Part shown: piece by piece, positions 10,163 to 18,542 of the stretch
Numbering within the stretch: position 1 is the first letter of the stretch
How the letters are laid out: the number at the start of each line of letters is the position of its first letter
Assembly (NCBI RefSeq): GCF_001618885.1
Contig: NZ_CP015114.1
Location: 496,001-560,000, forward strand
DNA length: 64,000 nt
Direction: 5' to 3'
Source of the DNA: Staphylococcus condimenti
GTDB taxonomy: Bacteria > Bacillota > Bacilli > Staphylococcales > Staphylococcaceae
Position numbers and translations under genes: made by a program
Notes under the pieces: generated by a model
Database searches by the model: none
Told to the model about the DNA's origin: nothing
The model's input: only the letters and a program-made list of their open reading frames with translations

Positions 10163-10405
10163 TTAGCTTCTTTTATTTTGATCACGTTGTATCTTTTTCA
10201 ATTTATCCGGAGTTACGTCGTTACCTTCAGGGTCTAATACTTTCGTATTTTCGATTTGTTGCTTAAATCCTTCGCGGAAAGTATCAAGATATTTTTGATG
10301 TAATTCCGCTCTTTCTTTAGCTTCTTCTTTCGTTAAACCTTCTTCTTTTTTCTTCTTAGAAAGTTCATTAATTCTATTAATTGTTCTTTTATGTTCTTCA
10401 GACAT
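10163..10405 (-). CDS. UPF0291/DUF896 protein, YnzC-like
   Basis: An 80-residue charged helical protein with the family core INRINELSKKKKEEGLTKEE followed by RAELHQKYLDTFREGFK. GGAGGGT at correct spacing selects the ATG at 10405 over an upstream in-frame Met. The Bacillus homologue ynzC lies in the yneA-yneB-ynzC SOS operon beside lexA; here the order is sosA then this gene, which suggests cotranscription and DNA-damage induction. The molecular role is unknown. Confidence 0.85.
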   Translation of the reverse strand: MSEEHKRTINRINELSKKKKEEGLTKEEAKERAELHQKYLDTFREGFKQQIENTKVLDPEGNDVTPDKLKKIQRDQNKRS

Positions 10406-10533
10406 GTGTATACCCTCCATCACGTTAATAATCATTTATAATATCAAATTATTCTTTAAAACAAAAATGATACTCTGTTTATTTTTGTTTTCCCTATTTC
10501 AACAGGTAATACACTTCATTAGAACTAAAGATT

Positions 10534-10767
10534 TTAATGCAGAACAGCTATTAAAGGTTTACTTTCTTGTTCGCCATCTGCTTTAATATATCCTTCACGT
10601 TCGGCTTTTTGTTCTGCTTTAGTCGATATTGTATGATCTGTCATTTCGTACACTTGTTCTTTGCCATCTGTTTGGTTTGCACTTATAATAAAAGCTGAGA
10701 ATAGTACAAAAGAAGTTAACAACACTGCAGAATAAGCTAAAAAAGCTGATTGGTATTTCTTAATCAT
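10534..10767 (-). CDS. sosA: SosA-like SOS-induced cell-division inhibitor
   Basis: A 77-residue single-pass membrane protein: a short cytoplasmic basic N-terminus (MIKKYQSA), one membrane helix (about 8-28), then an extracellular charged tail ending ESKPLIAVLH. Size, topology and divergence from lexA match staphylococcal SosA, which delays septation during the SOS response (family knowledge). I chose the ATG at 10767 because GGGAGTG precedes it and because the upstream in-frame Met would lie in LexA box 1. Expression should follow LexA control, as three boxes lie between this start and lexA. Confidence 0.82.
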   Translation of the reverse strand: MIKKYQSAFLAYSAVLLTSFVLFSAFIISANQTDGKEQVYEMTDHTISTKAEQKAEREGYIKADGEQESKPLIAVLH

Positions 10768-10782
10768 TTTCCAACACTCCCA

Positions 10783-10795
10783 GAACATTTGTTTG
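10783..10795. promoter_or_regulatory. LexA (SOS) box 1
   Basis: GAACATTTGTTTG matches the Gram-positive CGAAC-N4-GTTYG box except for the first base. It lies just upstream of the sosA ribosome site. Confidence 0.7.
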
Positions 10796-10811
10796 TATTA
10801 ACACAATATCA

Positions 10812-10824
10812 GAACGACTGTTCG
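10812..10824. promoter_or_regulatory. LexA (SOS) box 2
   Basis: GAACGACTGTTCG, a near-perfect dyad of the LexA half-sites with four bases between them. Confidence 0.8.
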
Positions 10825-10839
10825 CTGTCAATACTTTTG

Positions 10840-10853
10840 CGAACAAATGTTTG
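10840..10853. promoter_or_regulatory. LexA (SOS) box 3
   Basis: CGAACAAATGTTTG is a full match to the consensus and overlaps the lexA -35 element, giving autorepression. Confidence 0.9.
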
Positions 10854-10879
10854 TAAATGTGCTGTTCGCATGCTATAAT
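10851..10879 (+). promoter_or_regulatory. lexA promoter
   Basis: TTGTAA at 10851-10856, 17-base spacer, TATAAT at 10874-10879. Confidence 0.75.
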
Positions 10880-10910
10880 AAGAACAAACTAGAAGAGGAT
10901 GTGCTTTAAT

Positions 10911-11534
10911 ATGACAGAATTAACGAAACGTCAAAGCGAAATTTATGAATATATAAAAACAGTTGTCCATACAAAAGGTTATCCGCCAAGTGTAAGAGAA
11001 ATTGGAGAAGCTGTCGGATTAGCGTCTAGTTCAACTGTACATGGACATTTATCCAGACTTGAAAGTAAAGGTTACATCAGACGTGATCCTACAAAACCAA
11101 GAGCAATTGAAATTGTAAGTGACCAACTTGAAGAAAATGCTGAAATGGAAGGTACTATCCATGTTCCTGTAATCGGTAAAGTTACTGCCGGTGTTCCTAT
11201 TACTGCTGTTGAAAATATTGAAGAATATTTCCCGCTTCCCGAACACTTAACTTCTACTCATAATAGCGACATTTTCATCTTAAACGTAGTTGGAGACAGT
11301 ATGATTGAAGCTGGTATTCTCGATGGCGACAAAGTCATTGTCCGCAGCCAAACAATTGCTGAAAACGGCGATATTATCGTAGCAATGACTGAAGATGATG
11401 AAGCTACTGTAAAACGTTTCTACAAAGAGAAACATCGTTATCGTTTGCAGCCAGAAAACAGCACGATGGATCCTATTTATTTAGAACACGTTACCGTTTT
11501 AGGTAAAGTTGTAGGTTTATTCAGAGAACTATAA
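10911..11534 (+). CDS. lexA: LexA repressor
   Basis: SOS repressor with self-cleavage activity stimulated by RecA. The winged-helix domain holds [20 protein letters not shown] (about 25-44). The cleavage site Ala-Gly is in [10 protein letters not shown] (about residue 90), and the catalytic dyad is Ser in GDSMIEAG (about 130) and Lys in ATVKRFY (about 168). At 207 residues it equals the staphylococcal length I recall. An in-frame ATG at 10899 directly abuts the AGAAGAGG ribosome site, so I chose the ATG at 10911. It is divergent from sosA. Confidence 0.96.
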   Translation: MTELTKRQSEIYEYIKTVVHTKGYPPSVREIGEAVGLASSSTVHGHLSRLESKGYIRRDPTKPRAIEIVSDQLEENAEMEGTIHVPVIGKVTAGVPITAVENIEEYFPLPEHLTSTHNSDIFILNVVGDSMIEAGILDGDKVIVRSQTIAENGDIIVAMTEDDEATVKRFYKEKHRYRLQPENSTMDPIYLEHVTVLGKVVGLFREL

Positions 11535-11583
11535 TATACCTTTTCTGTTTGCATATTATCTCTTCTTAATATCCAGAACGTAA

Positions 11584-11625
11584 AAATCACCTCAGGACTG
11601 AAATTTTTCAGACCCGAGGTGATTT
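11584..11625. terminator. Bidirectional terminator, lexA / CAP-domain gene
   Basis: Stem AAATCACCTC / GAGGTGATTT with an inner CTGAAA / TTTCAG helix and T runs on both strands. It lies between convergent genes. Confidence 0.88.
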
Positions 11626-11631
11626 ATTTTT

Positions 11632-12651
11632 TTAACCTGTATAGTTTTCTGTCCAGAACGGTTGTCTCTCTTCGTTGAAACTTACACCCACGCCTAAATT
11701 CTTAAAGTTAGATTGCAAGATATTTTTTCGATGGCCCGCTGAATTCATCAAACCTTCATGTGCGAAAATACTGCTTTGTTGGCCATAAGCTAAATTTTCA
11801 CCTGCTGATTGATATTCGATGCCATCTTTTTGCATTCTATCAAAAGGTGATTCACCTTTAAGGTTATTATGATCAAAGAAGTGATTATCTGCCATATCCT
11901 TACTATGTTTACGTGCAGTATCCGATAATGGTTGATTGTATTTTAATACTGATTTATCTTTTTGAACACGTTCTGAATTGACTAAATCAAAATCTTGTAA
12001 TTCAAAACCTTTTTCAAGTGAAGATGAAGGTGCTCCATATTGCTGTGCTAGACGGTTCTCCATTGTTTTACTCACTTGCAAGAGTCCCTTCACTTGATTA
12101 TTTTCATGTTGATCATAAAATACAGTCGTATATATATTGTCTTTATTAAACACATCATACTCATCATTATCTAACTCAAATCGATAATTCCCTTTAGTAA
12201 TTGAATCTAGCGGTTTGCCCATGCGTGTTCGGACAGTATCTTGTGGTGTTCCGTATTTAATCTTAGATTTAGACGAAATAACATTTTGGTTCGTATACAT
12301 CGCATTTACTTTGTTATCAATATAACTGATCATGATAAATGAATGATATTGATTATGATAGGTATACCATTTCAAACCATATTCATTGGCAGTTACCCTT
12401 TGAGGTTGTCCTAACTGTTTTTCCACTTGCGTTTTATCCATATTCATCTGAATATTTCTAATCGCAAAATCTTGTTTGTCAGGAACTTTCAACGCTTCAT
12501 CATTGACGCTTTCTTTTGCTGCTAAAGCTTGGATTTTGCCTCTTGCTTGTTCTTGTATATGTTCCATCCACGGTGTTTCTTTTACCGGCATGCATAATGC
12601 GATAAGTAAAAACACCGTGACTAGTCCAAACCATTTTCTAATTTTGGACAC
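11632..12651 (-). CDS. Secreted or membrane-anchored CAP-domain (SCP/PR1-like) protein
   Basis: N-terminal signal or anchor (RKWFGLVTVFLLIALCMP), then a CAP-associated domain (about 60-195) and a C-terminal CAP domain (about 215-339) with the motifs HNNLKGESPFDRM, GENLAYG, GHRKNIL and FWTENYTG. The biochemical role in Firmicutes is not established; the protein should act outside the membrane. The start is odd: the only canonical in-frame start (GTG at 12651) lies within the GGAGGTG ribosome site, while an ATT at 12642 sits at ideal spacing. An AUU start (12642) is therefore a serious alternative. Confidence 0.85.
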   Translation of the reverse strand: MSKIRKWFGLVTVFLLIALCMPVKETPWMEHIQEQARGKIQALAAKESVNDEALKVPDKQDFAIRNIQMNMDKTQVEKQLGQPQRVTANEYGLKWYTYHNQYHSFIMISYIDNKVNAMYTNQNVISSKSKIKYGTPQDTVRTRMGKPLDSITKGNYRFELDNDEYDVFNKDNIYTTVFYDQHENNQVKGLLQVSKTMENRLAQQYGAPSSSLEKGFELQDFDLVNSERVQKDKSVLKYNQPLSDTARKHSKDMADNHFFDHNNLKGESPFDRMQKDGIEYQSAGENLAYGQQSSIFAHEGLMNSAGHRKNILQSNFKNLGVGVSFNEERQPFWTENYTG

Positions 12652-12673
12652 CTCCGCACATTAGTACAAAACC

Positions 12674-13651
12674 TTAGTCTCTGTCACCGTTGAAAATAGA
12701 ATTTCTCACAATGACATAATCTACTTTGCGTAAAGAATCTAAATCTTTACCGCCTGCATATGAAATTGAACTTTGCAAGTCTTGTTGCATTTCAGTCAAT
12801 GTATCAGCTAATGTACCTTTATGTTCAACAAACATCTTTTTACCTTCAACATTTTTATGTTCGCCTTTTTGGAACTCTGACGCACTGCCGAAGTATTCTT
12901 TATAAAGTTTACCGTCTAATTCAACAGTTTCTCCAGGTGATTCTTCATGTGCAGCAAATAATGATCCGACCATAACCATAGAAGCACCGAAGCGGATAGA
13001 TTTAGCAATATCACCGTGTGTTCTGATACCGCCATCAGCAATCATTGGTTTACGAGCTGCTTTGCTACAATGGTTAATAGCAGCTAATTGCCAACCGCCT
13101 GTACCAAAACCAGTTTTAATTTTAGTAATACATACACGTCCAGGTCCGATACCTACTTTAGTAGCATCTGCTCCTGCATTTTCAAGTTCTCTTACTCCTT
13201 CAGGTGTACCTACATTTCCTGCAATTACAAAAGTATCAGGCAAATAAGATTTAATCTGACGGATCATATTAATTACTTGTTCTGAATGTCCATGTGCAAT
13301 ATCAATTGTGATATATTCCGGTTTTAATCCTTCTTCTGCTAATTCTTTAACGAAATCATACTCTTTATCTTTAACACCTACTGAAATAGATGCGAATAAT
13401 CCTTTATCTTGCATTTTTTTGATGAAAGGAATACGACCTTCTTCATCAAAACGATGCATAATATAGAAATAATCGTTTTCAGCAAACCATTCAGCTAATT
13501 TTTCATTCATAACTGTTTGCATATTTGCTGGTACGACTGGCAATTTGAATCGTTTAGGACCGAATTGAACGCTTGTGTCGCACTCTGAACGGCTCTTTAC
13601 GATACATTTATTTGGAATCAATTGTACATCTTCATAATCAAATATCTTCAT
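12674..13651 (-). CDS. guaC: GMP reductase
   Basis: Converts GMP to IMP and ammonia with NADPH, connecting guanine to adenine nucleotide pools. TIM-barrel fold of the IMPDH/GMPR family: [15 protein letters not shown] at the N-terminus, GNVGTPEG (about 145), the catalytic Cys loop [11 protein letters not shown] (about 175) and the phosphate-binding [13 protein letters not shown] (about 205). At 325 residues it is the short GuaC2-type form without CBS domains. It begins ATG at 13651, appears monocistronic, and I saw no purine riboswitch in the 185-base leader. Confidence 0.95.
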   Translation of the reverse strand: MKIFDYEDVQLIPNKCIVKSRSECDTSVQFGPKRFKLPVVPANMQTVMNEKLAEWFAENDYFYIMHRFDEEGRIPFIKKMQDKGLFASISVGVKDKEYDFVKELAEEGLKPEYITIDIAHGHSEQVINMIRQIKSYLPDTFVIAGNVGTPEGVRELENAGADATKVGIGPGRVCITKIKTGFGTGGWQLAAINHCSKAARKPMIADGGIRTHGDIAKSIRFGASMVMVGSLFAAHEESPGETVELDGKLYKEYFGSASEFQKGEHKNVEGKKMFVEHKGTLADTLTEMQQDLQSSISYAGGKDLDSLRKVDYVIVRNSIFNGDRD

Positions 13652-13775
13652 TTAAAACACCTTACCCATACTCTTTATTTATTTTTTCCAAAATATCCAA
13701 TGTATATCATACTATCTAGGAGTACAATTTACCAACTAAAAATTCATATTTCGAGTTAAATTTGAACAAAAAAGA

Positions 13776-13799
13776 ACACATTTCATAAAAGAAATGTGT
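13776..13799. terminator. Terminator of rpsN2
   Basis: Stem ACACATTTC / GAAATGTGT with a 6-base loop, located after the rpsN2 stop with A/T runs on both sides. Confidence 0.75.
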
Positions 13800-13836
13800 A
13801 TTCTAAAACTAAGCACTCATTATATGGTTGATAATC

Positions 13837-14106
13837 TTACCAACTTGCTTTTTTAACGCCTGGAATTTGACCTTTATGCGCATGGTCTCTGAATGCGATA
13901 CGTGACATTTCGAATTTTCTCATTACACCACGTGGTCTTCCAGTAACTTTACATCTGCGAGTTAAACGTGTAGGTGATGAATCTCTTGGTAATTTTTGTA
14001 AACCTTCATAGTCACCTTTAGCTTTCAACTCTTGACGTTTTGCGTAATATTTAGCAACGAGTTCTTCTCGTTTTTGTTCTTTAACAACTTTTGATTTTTT
14101 TGCCAT
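13837..14106 (-). CDS. rpsN2: 30S ribosomal protein S14, zinc-independent paralogue
   Basis: An 89-residue S14 of the long, cysteine-poor (C-minus) type: [20 protein letters not shown] (about 40-60) and [20 protein letters not shown]. It has no pair of CxxC zinc knuckles. Such copies replace the zinc-binding S14 when zinc is scarce (established for Bacillus and relatives). A 19-bp Zur-type palindrome lies 35-55 bases upstream of the start, in agreement with that role. ATG at 14106 with AGGTAGGAAC upstream. Confidence 0.95.
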   Translation of the reverse strand: MAKKSKVVKEQKREELVAKYYAKRQELKAKGDYEGLQKLPRDSSPTRLTRRCKVTGRPRGVMRKFEMSRIAFRDHAHKGQIPGVKKASW

Positions 14107-14139
14107 TAAAGTTCCTACCTTTCATTAATAATTGTTTAT

Positions 14140-14158
14140 AATCGTAATTATTACGATT
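14140..14158. promoter_or_regulatory. Zur-type operator
   Basis: AATCGTAATTATTACGATT is a perfect 9-1-9 palindrome matching the staphylococcal Zur box core TCGTAAT-N-ATTACGA. It lies between divergent rpsN2 and rpmG and closer to rpsN2. Repression of rpsN2 in zinc sufficiency is the expected effect. Confidence 0.85.
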
Positions 14159-14364
14159 TATATCATAACACAAATTTGGACTTTATCAATACATTTTGCT
14201 CATTTTTCCGAGCAAAGTTGTTTACTAATTGGAATTTTTTCTATAGAATAGAATACATTGAGCTTATGCACCATTATTCAAACCATATCTTGCACGTTAT
14301 GCATGATTATGGTAAATTTAAGTGCGTAAGTATTGCTAATAACTTAATAGAAAGGGTGTCTACA

Positions 14365-14514
14365 TTGCGCGTAAACGTAACTTTAGCTTGCACAGAATGC
14401 GGCGACCGTAATTATATTACTACTAAAAACAAACGTAACAATCCTGAACGTATTGAATTAATGAAATATTGTCCAAGATTAAAAAAATATACATTACACC
14501 GCGAAACTAAATAA
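14365..14514 (+). CDS. rpmG: 50S ribosomal protein L33
   Basis: A 49-residue L33: [20 protein letters not shown], then the [20 protein letters not shown] core and HRETK end. The frame is open further upstream, but AAAGGGTGTC and the conserved MRVN start select the TTG at 14365. Only three of the usual four zinc-ribbon cysteines are present (two in CTEC, one in YCPRL), so it is not a standard C-plus protein. Divergent from rpsN2. Confidence 0.93.
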   Translation: MRVNVTLACTECGDRNYITTKNKRNNPERIELMKYCPRLKKYTLHRETK

Positions 14515-14826
14515 TCTAATGAAATTAAGTTATCTTTTCAAAATGATAACGACGAAACGACGATAGTGAACTTACCGTTAAATATAACGTTTAAGTTCAC
14601 TTTTTTTATTTTTAACGGGTATTCAATATACACCTTTAAGGCAGTTTTGTCTATCCCCTATCCTTTTTTGCTGTGATAGAGAGGATCTGAAAAGAAATCC
14701 CCTTTATTTTTCTGAATCTTTTAAATTTTTTCGCTTTAAAGTCCTAAATTCCATTGATAACTATTTAAAAAACGATTAAAATAGACTACATATCATTTTT
14801 AAAATTTAAGATTAGAGGTAACGCTT
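14515..14826. other. Intergenic region rpmG / amino-acid permease
   Basis: About 310 bases. It holds the rpmG terminator and a small GTTATC / GATAAC hairpin (14529-14550). The remainder is an AT-rich permease leader. GATAGAGAGG near 14675 loosely recalls a lysine-riboswitch motif but lacks the other conserved elements. No ORF is supported. Confidence 0.5.
14566..14600 (+). terminator. Terminator of rpmG
   Basis: GTGAACTTA / TTAAGTTCAC with an inner CGTTA / AACG helix, then seven T residues. Confidence 0.85.
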
Positions 14827-16290
14827 ATGGATGAAAACAAAATGAACAGGGGGCTGAGTTCCCGGCATATATCAATGATTGCTATTGGGGGTGCAATCGG
14901 TACCGGTCTATTTATTGCAACTGGAGGAGTTATTTCTCAAGCTGGACCCGGCGGTGCTATTCTTGCCTATGTAGTAATTGGGATAATGTTGTATTTCTTA
15001 ATGTCATCAGTTGGAGAATTGGCAACATTTTATCCAGTTTCAGGATCATTTAGTTCATATTCAACACGATTCATCGATCCTTCTCTCGGTTTTACGGTAG
15101 GTTGGCTCTACTGGGCAATATGGTCGCTTGTAACAAGTGTAGATGTCATTATCGCATCTAACGTACTATATTATTGGGACACTTTTAAATTCTTTTCTCC
15201 ATTAACATGGAGTTTGATTTTTATCACGTTATTATTGCTATTGAACATTTTTACAGTCAGAGCCTTTGGTGAAGCTGAATTCTGGTTATCTGCAATTAAA
15301 GTTGCAACTATTATCATATTTATTGTTGTGAGTATTTTAATGATATTCGGTATTTTAGGCGGCCACACGTACGGTTTTAAAAATTTCACTACAGGTGAAG
15401 CACCATTCGTCGGTGGTATATCCGGATTCTTAAGTGTATTACTTGTTGCTGGATTCTCTGTCGGGGGCACAGAAGTTGTGGCAGTCACAGCGGGTGAATC
15501 TGATAATCCTGAAAAATCGATGCCGAGTGCAATCAAATCTGTATTTTGGAGAATCTTATTGTTCTATATTCTATCGATTGCTGTAATTTCAGCGATTTTG
15601 CCTTATACAGATCCTTTATTATTAAACAAAAGCGAATCTGTAGCACAAAGTCCTTTTACCATTGTCTTTGACAGAGTAGGTATCGCCTTTGCAGCATCAG
15701 TTATTAATGCAGTTATCTTAACTTCATTATTATCAGCAGCCAACTCTGGTATTTATACAACAAGCCGTATGTTATTTTCACTTAGTAATGAAAAACAAGC
15801 ACCTAAGTTTTTAAGTCATCTGCATTCAAAAACTAAACTGCCGCTTCCGGCTATTATAACAACATACATTATTGTAGTTGCTGTTATTATCATTGCTAAT
15901 TTTTACGCAGATACAATATTTACATTGTTAGGTATTATCGGACAACTTATTATCTTTATATGGGCAGCTGCTGTTTGTTCTCTTATACGCTTGCGTCAAG
16001 GTATCAAAGCGCAAGATTTAGATGCCAATAAGCTGCTTCCTTATAAATCGCCGTTGTATCCTTTAGGCCCTATCATTGTTTTAGCAACGTTAGTCTTTTT
16101 ACTCGTCGGAGGATCATTTGAGGACATTGTAACGTTAAATGCAGGCGGTTTAACGAAAGACTTCTTGCCTATTGTTATTCTTGTTGTAGTATATCTACTT
16201 CATAAAACAGTTAATAAAACAAAGTATGTGCGTTTAAAAGATATGGACTTGAGAAGTTTCCAAGAATTCAATAAAGTTAATAAAAAGTAA
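14827..16290 (+). CDS. Amino-acid permease, APC superfamily (AAT/LysP-like)
   Basis: A 487-residue proton-coupled amino-acid transporter with about twelve membrane segments. The N-terminus carries the AAT signature NRGLSSRHISMIAIGGAIGT (7-26) then GLFIATG and AGPGGAILAY. The segment GGTEVVAVTAGESDNPEKSMPS (split near 220-240) is the family consensus after TM6, and SAANSGIYTTSRMLFSLS (about 300) follows. The substrate cannot be read from sequence; lysine, GABA or other amino acids are possible. GAGGT precedes the ATG. A strong terminator follows, so it is probably monocistronic. Confidence 0.92.
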   Translation: MDENKMNRGLSSRHISMIAIGGAIGTGLFIATGGVISQAGPGGAILAYVVIGIMLYFLMSSVGELATFYPVSGSFSSYSTRFIDPSLGFTVGWLYWAIWSLVTSVDVIIASNVLYYWDTFKFFSPLTWSLIFITLLLLLNIFTVRAFGEAEFWLSAIKVATIIIFIVVSILMIFGILGGHTYGFKNFTTGEAPFVGGISGFLSVLLVAGFSVGGTEVVAVTAGESDNPEKSMPSAIKSVFWRILLFYILSIAVISAILPYTDPLLLNKSESVAQSPFTIVFDRVGIAFAASVINAVILTSLLSAANSGIYTTSRMLFSLSNEKQAPKFLSHLHSKTKLPLPAIITTYIIVVAVIIIANFYADTIFTLLGIIGQLIIFIWAAAVCSLIRLRQGIKAQDLDANKLLPYKSPLYPLGPIIVLATLVFLLVGGSFEDIVTLNAGGLTKDFLPIVILVVVYLLHKTVNKTKYVRLKDMDLRSFQEFNKVNKK

Positions 16291-16299
16291 CATACTTTA

Positions 16300-16324
16300 A
16301 ACAGGTTGGTATTTCCAACCTGTT
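16300..16324 (+). terminator. Terminator of the amino-acid permease gene
   Basis: Perfect stem AACAGGTTGG / CCAACCTGTT with a 5-base loop, then TTTT. Confidence 0.92.
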
Positions 16325-16403
16325 TTTCATTTAACTGATTTTCTCAAGGAAATATATGTAGTATAATAGTATTAATAATAAGAACAAATCGAGGTGTTAC
16401 AAC

Positions 16404-16718
16404 ATGGTAGGACAAACTAATTTATTTGACGATGTTTTGAAAGAAGACGAACGTTTTGTCATCGTTGTTCAATCTCTTGAAGATAAGCAAGGCAACCTTG
16501 TTAAAAGAACTTTAAGAGAATATCCAAGTTTGAAACATGATCAGATGGTTCCACTATTTGAGCACTTAAAAGATGTGTATCTCAATGAACCATTTGAAAC
16601 TGGACAATCTGCATATATCATAACAGTTTATACCAACTTAGATTATTCCGCTGATAATATTTATGCACTTGTTAAACGCAACCATGGAATGCATGAATGG
16701 ACACATACCGCAAAATAA
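16404..16718 (+). CDS. Conserved staphylococcal protein of unknown function, 104 residues
   Basis: A soluble mixed alpha/beta protein beginning MVGQTNLFDDVLKEDERFVI, with no membrane segment and no signal. AGGTGTTACAAC precedes the ATG, and terminators on both sides mark it as a single-gene unit. I recall a homologue at the same place in S. aureus, between the permease and the HAD phosphatase, but no function is known to me. It has no recognisable motif or catalytic residues. Confidence 0.8.
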   Translation: MVGQTNLFDDVLKEDERFVIVVQSLEDKQGNLVKRTLREYPSLKHDQMVPLFEHLKDVYLNEPFETGQSAYIITVYTNLDYSADNIYALVKRNHGMHEWTHTAK

Positions 16719-16724
16719 ACATAA

Positions 16725-16763
16725 ACAAAGGATACTCGTTTATTCTAGACGAGTATCCTTTGT
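16725..16763. terminator. Bidirectional terminator
   Basis: Perfect 15-bp stem ACAAAGGATACTCGT / ACGAGTATCCTTTGT with a 9-base loop, between convergent genes. Confidence 0.93.
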
Positions 16764-16766
16764 TTT

Positions 16767-17573
16767 TTATTTCAATATTTTTTCTAAAGCTGCTACAATA
16801 CCATCTGAATTGTGATCGAGCGTTACGTAATCTGCTGCTTCTTTTAATTCTTCTTTAGCATTGCCCATCGCTACAGAGTAGCCAGCTGCTTCTATCATTG
16901 AATAGTCATTTAGACTATCACCAAAAGCAATCGTTTTTGAGATGTCTATATCTTCTTTCTTACAAAGTGCTCTTAACGCGTTTCCTTTTGAAACACCATG
17001 TGCCATAAATTCTAAGAAGTACGGCTTGCTTGTCGTCACATCTACATGCGCATTAAATTCACCATTTAAACTTTGGAAAATTTCTTCGATATGAGGTACA
17101 TAATCTACCCCCATCGCTTTTGGAACAGGATTTTGAATAAATGATTTGATATCATCTACTTTTTTCATAGGTAATCCTGTTAATTCTGATTCAATATTCA
17201 TGTATTCATGTGTGCCTTCATAAATAATATGGCCATCTTGATAAGTCAGAACAAATAGTTTGTTCTCCCTGCAATAATCTACAATCTTATCAAAATCATC
17301 TTTGGATATACTTTTTTCATCTTCTAGCTCATCGTCTTTAACACGCGTTGTTCTGCCACCGTTATAGCTAATGACATAACTATCATGTTCATTCAATTTA
17401 AGTGATCTAGCAATCGGCAGCATACCTTCTGTCGGTCGGCCTGAAGCCAGTACAACATGATATCCTTCTTCTTGAAGATTGATTAAGTATTGTGCCGTTT
17501 TCGGACTTACCTCATTATCTGATGTTAATAAAGTATCATCCATATCCATTACAATCATTTCATATTTAGTCAT
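16767..17573 (-). CDS. Cof-type HAD-superfamily phosphatase
   Basis: A 268-residue sugar-phosphate or nucleotide phosphatase of the Cof (HAD-IIB) subfamily. Motif I DMDDTLL (9-15) with the nucleophile and acid Asp, motif II ASGRP (about 43-47), motif III Lys in SKGNALRALCKK (about 193), motif IV GDSLNDYSMIEAAG (about 215-228). The substrate is unknown. It lies just downstream of the hom-thrC-thrB operon (54-base gap) and may be cotranscribed with it; a link to threonine synthesis is not shown. Confidence 0.92.
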   Translation of the reverse strand: MTKYEMIVMDMDDTLLTSDNEVSPKTAQYLINLQEEGYHVVLASGRPTEGMLPIARSLKLNEHDSYVISYNGGRTTRVKDDELEDEKSISKDDFDKIVDYCRENKLFVLTYQDGHIIYEGTHEYMNIESELTGLPMKKVDDIKSFIQNPVPKAMGVDYVPHIEEIFQSLNGEFNAHVDVTTSKPYFLEFMAHGVSKGNALRALCKKEDIDISKTIAFGDSLNDYSMIEAAGYSVAMGNAKEELKEAADYVTLDHNSDGIVAALEKILK

Positions 17574-17627
17574 GGGATGTAAGTGCTCCTTTCAAGCTAT
17601 TACATCAAATTATAACCTATTTCAGTT

Positions 17628-18542
17628 TTATTCATAAACTTTTTCAGCAATAATTCCACTTTTATTGATTGTAATAATCTCAGAACTGCATTCATTCAGT
17701 TCTTTATTTAACCTTCTGACCAGCTTACCACTTTTAGATGGATCAATCAGTGTTAAAATCGTCGGACCAGCACCACTTATTACTGTTGCATATGATTTAT
17801 ATTCTTTAGCAATACTTTTAACTTTTTCAAATTCTGGAATCAATTTTTGTCGATAAGGTTCGTGGAAACCATCCATTTCCATTAATTTTCCAGCTAATAC
17901 ATAGTCGTGTTGAATCAGTGCGCTTAACATCGTGTTGCTGATGGCGCTGAATTGAACAGCTTCTCCGTGCGGAAAACTATCAGGCAGCACTTGTCTTGAA
18001 TCACGTGTTTTCAATTCATAACTCGGTACTGTAATCACTAAATTGACTCTTGGCGGTTCTATAAACGAAATATAAGTTTCATTAGTATGATTATTGTAAA
18101 ATCCTGATACCATTCCGCCATAAATTACAGGCGCAACATTATCTGGATGGCCTTCAATTTCAGTTGCTGCTTCTACCATTTCGAATTCTGATAGCTGCAG
18201 TTGACCGAAGAAATCAGCCAAATAAATACCTGCTACTAAAGCAGAAGCCGATGATCCAAGCCCTCTTGCCAAAGGGATTTCGCTTCGCATCGTAATATTT
18301 AAAGGAGGGACTGCAACTTCAAATCGCTTTTCTAAGAATTGTACGACTTGGTAAATTAAATGATTTTCATCTGTAGGTAGGTCATGCAGATTTTCTCCTT
18401 TATGATGGAAATGCCACTTTTGATCATCACTGATTTCAGCTTCTACATACAAAAACTTATTCAATGCTAACCCTATAGAATCAAAACCGACGCCTAGGTT
18501 TGCTGTAGAAGCAGGTACTTTAAGTTTTAAACGTTCCGACAT
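17628..18542 (-). CDS. thrB: Homoserine kinase
   Basis: GHMP-kinase family enzyme phosphorylating homoserine for threonine synthesis. The N-terminus [20 protein letters not shown] (6-25) is the GHMP motif 1 region, the ATP loop is [16 protein letters not shown] (about 89-104), and motif 3 [13 protein letters not shown] is near 255. At 304 residues the length is normal. Its ATG overlaps the thrC stop (TAATG), and AAGGAG lies inside the end of thrC. Third gene of hom-thrC-thrB. Confidence 0.96.
   Translation of the reverse strand: MSERLKLKVPASTANLGVGFDSIGLALNKFLYVEAEISDDQKWHFHHKGENLHDLPTDENHLIYQVVQFLEKRFEVAVPPLNITMRSEIPLARGLGSSASALVAGIYLADFFGQLQLSEFEMVEAATEIEGHPDNVAPVIYGGMVSGFYNNHTNETYISFIEPPRVNLVITVPSYELKTRDSRQVLPDSFPHGEAVQFSAISNTMLSALIQHDYVLAGKLMEMDGFHEPYRQKLIPEFEKVKSIAKEYKSYATVISGAGPTILTLIDPSKSGKLVRRLNKELNECSSEIITINKSGIIAEKVYE

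Noticed and set aside
9995..10237. 80-codon plus-strand ORF upstream of tkt
   Set aside because: No ribosome site, unusual composition, and it overlaps the terminator and 3' end of the YnzC-like gene.
14176..14364. N-terminal extension of rpmG to 112 codons
   Set aside because: L33 is about 49 residues; the ribosome site and MRVN start are at 14365.
14640..14826. Lysine riboswitch upstream of the amino-acid permease
   Set aside because: Only GATAGAGAGG resembles the L-box; the remaining conserved helices and loops are absent.
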